From the NCBI GenBank assembly GCA_904419285.1, contig CAJFQZ010000005.1:1-64000 (forward strand): a DNA stretch of 64,000 nucleotides. The letters are read 5' to 3'. The notes under the pieces are model-generated. The model did no database searches, was not told the origin of the DNA, and was given only the letters and a program-made list of their open reading frames with translations. Below are positions 55,490-62,196 of this stretch, one piece after another; position 1 is the stretch's first letter, and every line of letters starts with the position of its first letter. The translations under genes and the position numbers were made by a program. The DNA comes from Lachnospiraceae bacterium UBA1818. Its GTDB lineage: Bacteria; Bacillota; Clostridia; Lachnospirales; Lachnospiraceae.

Positions 55490-56071
55490 CTACTCATAAC
55501 TTGCCTCCCACTCCTCTTGGCCAAAAGTAATCGAATCATCCGGCAGCACTCCCTGCGCAACTGCATTGCCTGTATGGCAGTTTTCTATAGTCACTTCTAC
55601 ACTCCAATCGCTGTTTCCGCTCTCAATGATCCCATTTAAAGCATACATGGATGTCACTCCCATCAGCATCTTAGCCTGAACACCGCTTTCTATCGATTCA
55701 TCATATCGGTACACTACACCGCTGAAATCGTCTTTTAATTCATACGAATACTGCGAATTTTCTTCTTGAAAGTCTTCCAGGGCATCATCAATAAAGTCCT
55801 GATTCATTTCCAGGATTTCCTGCATCTGCTGTTCATTAACTTCAAGCACAACGTTCCCGTCCTGCACAGCTGCATCTGTACAATACGCTTTATAATCTTC
55901 CGCTGTCTCTTCGGCATCATTCCCCGTAAAGTCAAGATATGACGCCGGGATCGTGATCTCTGTAACTTTATCTTCTTCCGTATCATTATCTGACGGCACA
56001 TGCTGTCCCTTAGGTGCACATGCTGTAAGCATCATAACTGCCGTAAGTAATATTGCCGCTATTTTTTTCAT
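55490..56071 (-). CDS. lipoprotein
   Basis: A 193-aa lipoprotein: signal peptide with lipobox LTAC, acidic spacer, then a domain with ITIPASYLDFTGNDAEE, EVNEQQMQEILEMNQ and SDWSVEVTIENCHTGNAVAQG. The neighbouring broken gene at 56102-56723 is a close paralogue. No function is recognised; a surface immunity role within the toxin operon is possible. Confidence 0.6.
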   Translation of the reverse strand: MKKIAAILLTAVMMLTACAPKGQHVPSDNDTEEDKVTEITIPASYLDFTGNDAEETAEDYKAYCTDAAVQDGNVVLEVNEQQMQEILEMNQDFIDDALEDFQEENSQYSYELKDDFSGVVYRYDESIESGVQAKMLMGVTSMYALNGIIESGNSDWSVEVTIENCHTGNAVAQGVLPDDSITFGQEEWEASYE

Positions 56072-56101
56072 TCTCTGCCATCCTGCTCTTTATACTATGC
56101 T

Positions 56102-56723
56102 TTATTCGTAGCTTGCCTTCCACTCCGCTTCCCCGAAAGTAAGGGATGCGCCCGGGAATGTCCCCTGCACTACTGTTTTTCCTGTATGGCAGTTGACAAT
56201 ACTGGCATCTACGCTCCAGTCACTGTTATTTGTCTCGATAATTCCATTCATAACGTAAATCGAGGTCAGCGAGACTAAGATTTTTGCCTGCAGGATCCCA
56301 TCAATATTTTCATCGTATTTATAGACGACTTTGCTGTAATCGCTGCTCAGTTCACAGGAGTACTCTGAATTTTCTTCTTCAACCTGATCCAGAATATCAT
56401 CTATATTCTTCTGGTTCATCTCGATCAGAGCTTCTCTTTATTCCTCTGTAACCTCCAGCACAAGACTGTCTCCGACCTCTCTGACATCAGTGCAGTACTT
56501 CTCAAATGCTTCTTTGTTGTCCTGAAGGTCTGTATTGGCAAACTCAAAAAGCGAGCCCGGCAGGGTGATTTCTATCGTCTCCTGCTGTTCTGTGTCCCCG
56601 TTCACATTTTTCAGATTATCTGAAGGATTTCCCACACACGCAGTACACGCAAAAAGCTATTGCTGCTAACAGAATTGCCGGTAATAAATGCTTTACTTTT
56701 TTATTTTTCAAATTCGCATCCAT
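56102..56723 (-). pseudogene. broken paralogue of the adjacent lipoprotein
   Basis: It starts at an ATG overlapping the upstream stop, with a signal-peptide-like stretch (HLLPAILLAAIAFC). A one-base frameshift near the lipobox breaks the frame: the correct frame would read TACVGNPSDN. An in-frame TAA at 56438-56440 (EE-stop-REALIEMNQ) breaks it again. The two readable parts align with the intact lipoprotein next door (EITLPGSLFEFAN; SDWSVDASIVNCHTGKTVVQG). Confidence 0.85.
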
Positions 56724-57166
56724 CACGCATTCGCCTCCTCTGCTTCTGCTGCCAGTGTTTCCCGCAGCCGCGCTTCCCAGTATGCCTTGTTCGAACGCGC
56801 AGATGCGATCTTACTTTCACAGTTATCTATCTTTTCAAGAACTTCCCGCATCTTTCCCGAAACTTTCTGACCGGCCTCCGACAGCCCTTCATAACTGCGG
56901 CTGAACATCTGTCCGGTCAGAAGTTCCTGCATTCCCGCACAATATACCGGATAAATCCGGTTGCGCTGCGGCATTGCCGCAAGCGCAGCCAGATTCTTCT
57001 GCCGAAGCGCCTGCCGGTCTCCGAAGCTTGTCTGAAGCCCCGTCACCTTTGTTTTCAGCCGGTCCAGTTCGTCCAGATCCTTCTCCAGCTGTAATTTTTC
57101 TCTGTTATACTCATCAATGAGTCCTTCATAGTAACGTATCTTCGCTCTGATCTCTCCTGATGTCAT
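56723..57166 (-). CDS. YwqH-like (DUF5082-type) coiled-coil protein
   Basis: A 147-aa paralogue of the protein at 52354-52794, with the same coiled-coil layout (YNREKLQLEKDLDELDRLKT; VLEKIDNCESKIASARSNKA) and an Ala/Glu-rich tail. Probably a partner of a type VII effector. Its stop overlaps the start of the lipoprotein pseudogene. Confidence 0.6.
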   Translation of the reverse strand: MTSGEIRAKIRYYEGLIDEYNREKLQLEKDLDELDRLKTKVTGLQTSFGDRQALRQKNLAALAAMPQRNRIYPVYCAGMQELLTGQMFSRSYEGLSEAGQKVSGKMREVLEKIDNCESKIASARSNKAYWEARLRETLAAEAEEANA

Positions 57167-57180
57167 ATCACCACTTCCTC

Positions 57181-57693
57181 TCAGCGCATCGACACAGCCC
57201 GTCCGGTATGCTCATAATACACAAGAACCGCAGTTGTATTTCCCGCCAATCTCGTCCTCGTATAGTCATCTGCTGATATTTCCACACGGATCCTTTCCCC
57301 CTGAGGATCCGTCCCCAGCAGATAATAGTGATGTGAGAAAATGCCGGTATGTGCCTGGCTTTCACTTACTTCTATATCCGTCAGCATGACCGTCTTCGTG
57401 CCGGACACCAGATCGGCAGCAAGATCCTTCGTAAACCACAGGCAGACCGCCGCACAGACAGCTGCGATGATCACGCCTGCTGTTTTGGTACTTTTCTCCC
57501 CTGTCTTCCAGTTATGTATGACCCGCACGACCACATAGATGCACACGATCCATATGACTGATATACTGCACAGTTCATCCAGCAGGACAAGCTCTCCTGT
57601 CTTGGGCAGCAGCAGACCGGCTGCTACGGCTGCCAGTACAAGAATACAGAGAATAATCTCATATTTTTTTATTTTTCTTTCCGATTTGCGCAT
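57181..57693 (-). CDS. membrane protein of unknown function
   Basis: A 170-aa protein with three membrane helices (IILCILVLAAVAAGLLL; SVIWIVCIYVVVRVI; TAGVIIAAVCAAVCLWF), then an extracytoplasmic beta-rich domain (GERIRVEISADDYTRTRL). Start at 57693 by ribosome binding site. I recognise no family. It lies 14 bases before the YwqH-like gene. Confidence 0.6.
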   Translation of the reverse strand: MRKSERKIKKYEIILCILVLAAVAAGLLLPKTGELVLLDELCSISVIWIVCIYVVVRVIHNWKTGEKSTKTAGVIIAAVCAAVCLWFTKDLAADLVSGTKTVMLTDIEVSESQAHTGIFSHHYYLLGTDPQGERIRVEISADDYTRTRLAGNTTAVLVYYEHTGRAVSMR

Positions 57694-57748
57694 GATGATA
57701 TCGTCCTTTCCCGGCATGCTTTTTTATGTAAACAGCCAGATATTCCAT

Positions 57749-58093
57749 TTATACTTTTATAAAAGTAATCTCTGTCTGCAAAATACGATGCAGCTTCTCT
57801 ATTGATTCTCGAACACCTTGCTCTGTCAGATCCTGCCTGTAATCAATAAGTTTTTTCAATGCGGTATATGCTCCGTCATCTCTGGTAATCCTGACATTAA
57901 AACAGTTAAATTCCCCTTCAAAATAAATCATATAAGACTTAGGTATATACCGGAAGACGAGCATAAACCATCCATGATGCTCCGGAGCTGACTTTTCCTC
58001 AGTCAATACTGCACTGCTTTTAAAAATGTGAAGCATCTCCTCTTTTACGAATGCCAGCGCATCTGATCCTATTATGTACTTACCCGGCTTCAT
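57749..58093 (-). CDS. hypothetical protein
   Basis: A 114-aa soluble alpha/beta protein (GWFMLVFRYIPKSYMIYFEG; TALKKLIDYRQDLTEQGVRE). No known family is recognised. GGAAGGAG lies about 10-11 bases before the ATG. It sits between the FHA protein and the membrane protein in the same orientation. Confidence 0.55.
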   Translation of the reverse strand: MKPGKYIIGSDALAFVKEEMLHIFKSSAVLTEEKSAPEHHGWFMLVFRYIPKSYMIYFEGEFNCFNVRITRDDGAYTALKKLIDYRQDLTEQGVRESIEKLHRILQTEITFIKV

Positions 58094-58181
58094 GTAAAGT
58101 CCCGCTCCTTCCTGCCGCCCTCCGGCATTTCACAAATTTTCAGCTCAGACACTCATCTGCAGCGGACTGGTTTATAAGCCA

Positions 58182-59534
58182 TTACCCGATACTGACCGTA
58201 AATTCTTCATCTCCCATACGCACTCTGTCACCGTCTGAGAGCGGAGTATCCACACCCGCTTCCAGTACATGTCCGTTAAGGAATGCGTGGTTGGTAGAAT
58301 GATTATCCTGTATGAAGCACTCATTATTCCGGATCGTGATCAGTGCATGTCTCCTGCTGATCGCTGCATTGCCTGCGATACAGTAGTCTACATTTCCCGC
58401 ATCTTTACCAAACCAGAAGGAAGCCTTGTTGATATAGATAGTCTCCCCTGTCTTCTGCCTGATCAGGCGGACACTCTGGAGCACTCCGTTGTTGATCATC
58501 TGACCGCCCAGCACCATGGTCTCATTGCGGTACGGAAGCTCTGACGTCTCCCCATAACCGGAGCCTGACGGATTCTGAGCCTGCTGCGGCGCCTGGTATG
58601 GCTGCTGTGCCTGATACGGCTGCTGACCCTGATACGGCTGCTGGCCCTGATATGGCTGCTGTGCGCCCCTCTGCTGCTGTGCGCGCTGTTCTGCCATCTG
58701 CATCTCCTGATAGAACTGCTGGGGATTATGTATCAGCAGCTCCATCTTACTGCGGTACTGCCTGATCAGGATCGCAAAACAGATATCTGCTGTCGCCAGT
58801 CCTGCATTAGCAAAGAAATTCAGCACTTCCACGTCAGCTAATGACATAAGAGCTCCGATCGCTGCTACTCCCCCGCTGATATAGCAGAGGATCTCCACAT
58901 ACAGTGAAATCTCCTCATCCGGCTGTCCTGTAAGCAATGTGTCTTTTATTTTTACGATCATTTTGTTTAATTTCAGATAATAAATGATCTGCACTGCGGC
59001 AGCTCCGGCAAAGATGATCATGATAAATACCAGGAGCGCATTTACTGATCCTGTAGAACCATAATATCCCGATACGGAATTTACAGCTGACAGAGCAACA
59101 ATGCAGAGGATCTCCAGCAGTACAGCCCCAATGCAGGCAAACACAAGCTGGATGATCGCGATCACCCGCGCCATCGTCAAACCGGCTGATGCGGTCCCCG
59201 GCAGCATGTTTCTCTTAGCCGCTGCAAATATCAGCCAGATCCCTGCCACGATCACCATCGCCGGCAGCATGCTGACCAGCATAGAGAATACTGATATTCC
59301 GTTGAACATGCCTGAGACAGCCCGAACAGCGCTGTAATCAAGACTGCTGTATCCCCCGCTCATCGCCATGATCTGATCCATAAGATCCGTGACCTCGGAT
59401 CCCCCTGCAAGACTTCCCACCAGTCCGAACAAGACATATACAGAATATCCGATCGCTCCCACAAGGAACAGTACAGATACCGACATCTTTCGTATTATAC
59501 TGATTGCTCCATTCTGCCCATTTGTTGTGTACAT
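58182..59534 (-). CDS. multi-spanning membrane protein with C-terminal FHA domain
   Basis: A 450-aa protein. Residues 1 to about 260 hold about six membrane helices. Residues about 265-330 form a Gln/Pro/Tyr-rich linker with PYQGQQ/PYQAQQ repeats. Residues about 345-450 are an FHA domain (FWFGKDAGNVDY, AISRRHALI, NHSTNHAFLNG), which binds phosphothreonine peptides. FHA domains recur in type VII secretion (for example at the N-terminus of EssC), so it may link secretion to Ser/Thr kinase signalling. GGGAGG precedes the ATG. It is probably the first gene of the operon down to 47444. Confidence 0.8.
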   Translation of the reverse strand: MYTTNGQNGAISIIRKMSVSVLFLVGAIGYSVYVLFGLVGSLAGGSEVTDLMDQIMAMSGGYSSLDYSAVRAVSGMFNGISVFSMLVSMLPAMVIVAGIWLIFAAAKRNMLPGTASAGLTMARVIAIIQLVFACIGAVLLEILCIVALSAVNSVSGYYGSTGSVNALLVFIMIIFAGAAAVQIIYYLKLNKMIVKIKDTLLTGQPDEEISLYVEILCYISGGVAAIGALMSLADVEVLNFFANAGLATADICFAILIRQYRSKMELLIHNPQQFYQEMQMAEQRAQQQRGAQQPYQGQQPYQGQQPYQAQQPYQAPQQAQNPSGSGYGETSELPYRNETMVLGGQMINNGVLQSVRLIRQKTGETIYINKASFWFGKDAGNVDYCIAGNAAISRRHALITIRNNECFIQDNHSTNHAFLNGHVLEAGVDTPLSDGDRVRMGDEEFTVSIG

Positions 59535-59735
59535 AGTTTCTTTCCTCCCTTTTCGCTTTTGTTTTTCTGCCCCTGCTCCGCTGCAGGGGCAGTAATCTGT
59601 ACTCTGACAGAATCAACGCTTCATCCGGGACCATATATCGTCCCATATGTATCAACGTTTATTGAAATATACAGGTTCCTGCCATAAGAACACCTCCGTT
59701 TCCTGACATTTTTGTTCTAAGCATTCCAAACTATT
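59535..59735. other. intergenic region before the FHA gene
   Basis: It contains a hairpin (TGCCCCTGC with a GCAGGGGCA-type arm, about 59571-59592) in the FHA gene leader. It also holds an isolated GGAGGTG-ATG near 59682-59695 that opens only eight codons (MAGTCIFQ), perhaps the end of a lost small gene or a leader peptide. Confidence 0.4.
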
Positions 59736-60185
59736 TTATAAACTTCTGCGCACTTCATCGAACCATTCCATAAAAATTTCGCTGGAATCTACCCCTGTTT
59801 TTGCAGAACATATTGATTCATATTGATATTTCGTATCAAATTTTCCGCTGTCACAGTCGTAAACCAATTTAACCTCCGTCGGAACCGGTTTTTCATAACG
59901 TTTGCAGGCTTCCTGCATTTTTTCTAAATCTGATTCGCCAAGATCTAAAAACTCCCAGACTGCATCTGTATCGGACACAATTTTATTGGTAGTTTTTAAT
60001 TCCCCTTGTATTTCAAAAAAAGCATTAAATGAAATACTGTTCTCTTCAATAGAACCATATATATAAATTTTATCAGCCTCATTCCCCACAAATTCCAAAC
60101 ATAATGTAATCATTTGAACCTGAATGTCCATAAATTCATCTTCAAATACTTTTCCCATTCTTCTCTTCACTCCTATATAATCCAT
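59736..60185 (-). CDS. DUF600 (YezG-like) immunity protein
   Basis: A 149-aa acidic soluble protein. The pattern KIYIYGSIEENSISFNAFFE in the middle and KLVYDCDSGKFDTKYQYE, then EWFDEVRRS at the end, match DUF600/YezG immunity proteins, which neutralise LXG-type nuclease toxins. It is last in the array behind the GHH toxin. A remnant of a second copy lies at about 61745-61850. Confidence 0.65.
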   Translation of the reverse strand: MDYIGVKRRMGKVFEDEFMDIQVQMITLCLEFVGNEADKIYIYGSIEENSISFNAFFEIQGELKTTNKIVSDTDAVWEFLDLGESDLEKMQEACKRYEKPVPTEVKLVYDCDSGKFDTKYQYESICSAKTGVDSSEIFMEWFDEVRRSL

Positions 60186-60255
60186 GCAATCTTACAAGCG
60201 CTTTCCCTTCTTGCTGCAGAATCTTTTAGATAGAATCTTATCACTCTACATTAAT

Positions 60256-60465
60256 TCAGATAAATCTGCCATCTGTTTCCTGCAGATAGCTTTCTGTATC
60301 GAAATGTGATTCAAGAATGTTTTCCAAACTGCATATATCAACATAGTCATTATTACTTAAGCATTCTTTTATTTCAGAAAGTGATCGGTCTATCCTTTTC
60401 TTGATCAAGGGAATATATGTCTTCTCATTTCCATCTTGAGAGACCTTAAATTTTATTTCACTCAT
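60256..60465 (-). CDS. shortened paralogue of the 61852-62178 protein
   Basis: A 69-aa protein. Its first 48 residues (IKFKVSQDGNEKTYIPLIKK) and last 21 (ESHFDTESYLQETDGRF) match the 108-aa protein at 61852-62178, but 38 residues in between are missing in frame. It may be a decaying or trimmed immunity gene. Confidence 0.6.
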   Translation of the reverse strand: MSEIKFKVSQDGNEKTYIPLIKKRIDRSLSEIKECLSNNDYVDICSLENILESHFDTESYLQETDGRFI

Positions 60466-60484
60466 AAGGTATTCTCCCTGTGAA

Positions 60485-60742
60485 TTATTTCAGTTCTAAC
60501 AGTTTCTCAATTTTCTCTAACTCTAAAATTATAGGGCTTGTATAATCCATTGTATCGTCAACAAAACAACGAACTATGCTGTTCCAATGAATATCAGGGA
60601 GCTCATTGACATTATCGCAGGATATAATCTGTAACATAACACCATATATTTTTTTTATTATTCCTGAATAGTGTAACTGCGTATTATATTCAGAACGAAG
60701 GATCTGTATGATTTTTTCACAGTGCTGCTTAATCTCTTCCAT
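60485..60742 (-). CDS. hypothetical protein of the immunity array
   Basis: An 85-aa soluble, mostly helical protein (CEKIIQILRSEYNTQLHYSG; PIILELEKIEKLLELK). No family recognised. AT-rich, between two immunity-type genes, so it may be an immunity gene itself. Confidence 0.45.
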   Translation of the reverse strand: MEEIKQHCEKIIQILRSEYNTQLHYSGIIKKIYGVMLQIISCDNVNELPDIHWNSIVRCFVDDTMDYTSPIILELEKIEKLLELK

Positions 60743-60756
60743 ATCTAAGCTTCTTT

Positions 60757-61104
60757 CTAAATTTGCTTTTGCAAAATTTCTTCAATTGTCGTCTCTCTAT
60801 CATCCTTTAAATCATAAAAGCCTGTATGCACGCCCGCCTCATAGAGCCAGCATAAATCTGTTCCATATGGCGCATCAAAAATTTCCAGCATTACAGGGGC
60901 AAATTTATAAACAGATTCTGCGTTCAAAATTTTAAAATTACGGCTATCTGAAACAAATTCATCGTCGTCTTCGGATGAATACAGCGTCCAGCCATTTAGT
61001 TCCTTTATTTCACTTTTTTCTCTGAAAGAGTATCTGACGGGATAACCTTTTATAATATTTTCCGACACCACAAATCCGCCAAAAGCTGTATTATTTATTT
61101 TCAT
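60757..61104 (-). CDS. Imm33-type (DUF2185) immunity protein
   Basis: A 115-aa protein. It matches the DUF2185/Imm33 pattern: GGFVVSENIIKGYPVRYSFR at the start, GWTLYSSEDDDEFVSDS in the middle, and an acidic end. This family protects against polymorphic toxins. It overlaps the ankyrin gene by 14 bases. Confidence 0.7.
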   Translation of the reverse strand: MKINNTAFGGFVVSENIIKGYPVRYSFREKSEIKELNGWTLYSSEDDDEFVSDSRNFKILNAESVYKFAPVMLEIFDAPYGTDLCWLYEAGVHTGFYDLKDDRETTIEEILQKQI

Positions 61105-61633
61105 CTGCTTCTCCTCCCAGCAGGCTTATTAGTCCATTTCTCCATGGATATTCTTTCACATAGTCAACACATGTTTTGTCAAAACTGTCCTTTTCATAAA
61201 TATTTGAACCGCGATCTATTAAATATTTATATACCGGCATCATCTCCTCTGTTGTCAGCTTTACAACGGTAATCGCGTATTTAAGAGGGATAGCGCCATA
61301 TTTATCTTTTCCGTTTATGTCAATGCCCGCCTCAACCAGCAGTTGAGTTGCTTTTAACATGTACTGCGGCTCAGGTCTCAACACTGAAAAATAAAATATA
61401 TGAAGCGCATTTCTTTGATCTTTTGGACTTTTAAAATTAACCTCCGCTCCCTCAGATAATAAAAATTGAATAATTTTTATTTTTTCTTCCGCATTATGAT
61501 CATTAACAAATGCTAATTGAAGCAGACTCAATCCTACATACTTATTGAACAAATTAGGATCTCCCGTATAGTATTTCAAAAAATCTGCATAAGTGCCGTC
61601 TCTTACTGCATCAAAAATATCCGTGATTTTCAT
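61091..61633 (-). CDS. ankyrin-repeat immunity-type protein
   Basis: A 180-aa protein with about four ankyrin-like repeats (KIIQFLLSEGAEVNFKSPKD; ATQLLVEAGIDINGKDKYGA; MPVYKYLIDRGSNIYEKDSF). Ankyrin proteins are common in toxin-immunity arrays. AGGAGGAG precedes the ATG. Followed with overlap by Imm33. Confidence 0.7.
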   Translation of the reverse strand: MKITDIFDAVRDGTYADFLKYYTGDPNLFNKYVGLSLLQLAFVNDHNAEEKIKIIQFLLSEGAEVNFKSPKDQRNALHIFYFSVLRPEPQYMLKATQLLVEAGIDINGKDKYGAIPLKYAITVVKLTTEEMMPVYKYLIDRGSNIYEKDSFDKTCVDYVKEYPWRNGLISLLGGEADENK

Positions 61634-61655
61634 CCTTTATCTCCTCCTTAATTCC

Positions 61656-61850
61656 ACCACCATATCTATTGGATATTCTTTTGGTATATCTACCATAAAC
61701 TTTATTTCAGTTTTATAAACCAGCTTATAGCCGATCAACATTTCATACCAGCAGACTTTTTTCAATTTTCTCAAACTTCATCGAATCATTTCATAAAACT
61801 TTTGCTCTCTCTGATCCTTACAAAACATATTGCGTTATATTAATATCTCC
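61656..61850 (-). pseudogene. immunity-gene remnants
   Basis: Two decayed pieces on the minus strand. At 61745-61850 bases similar to the DUF600 gene's end (matching its YESICSAKTG to EWFDEV segment) are broken by stops and indels. At 61656-61755 an open stretch without a start reads WYEMLIGYKLVYKTEIKFMV, then PKEYPIDMVVELRRR and a stop. Both look like ends of lost genes. Confidence 0.55.
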
Positions 61851-61851
61851 C

Positions 61852-62178
61852 CTATTCTCCAAATAGTTTATCGTCTATTTCCTGCAAGTATCTTTCTGTA
61901 TCAAAATGCGATTCAATAATATTTTTCAAAAAATCTGTTTCGACTATCCTGTCATCTTCATACAGTTCAATTTTAGCATCTTTTTTTTTCAATTCTTCAA
62001 TTAAGTCATTCATATGCTGTAGACCATCAATATCCTCTAAATTACATATATCTATATAGTCGTTATTATGTAATCTTTCCCGTATTTCAGAAAGGGGACA
62101 ATTCATCCTTTTCTTAAGCAAAAGGATATACTTCTTTTCATTTCCATCATTAGAAATCTTAAATTTTATTTCAGCCAT
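61852..62178 (-). CDS. candidate immunity protein directly behind the GHH toxin
   Basis: A 108-aa acidic helical protein (IKFKISNDGNEKKYILLLKK; DDRIVETDFLKNIIESHFDT). No named family is recognised. It lies 18 bases after the toxin stop, the usual place of the cognate immunity gene. A shorter paralogue is at 60256-60465. GGAGGAGATAT precedes the ATG. Confidence 0.6.
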   Translation of the reverse strand: MAEIKFKISNDGNEKKYILLLKKRMNCPLSEIRERLHNNDYIDICNLEDIDGLQHMNDLIEELKKKDAKIELYEDDRIVETDFLKNIIESHFDTERYLQEIDDKLFGE

Positions 62179-62196
62179 AGGATATCTCCTCCAACT

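Noticed and set aside
59338-59655. 105-aa minus-strand ORF upstream of the FHA gene
   Set aside because: It overlaps the FHA gene start in another frame; only the short upstream part is unexplained and it has no ribosome binding site.
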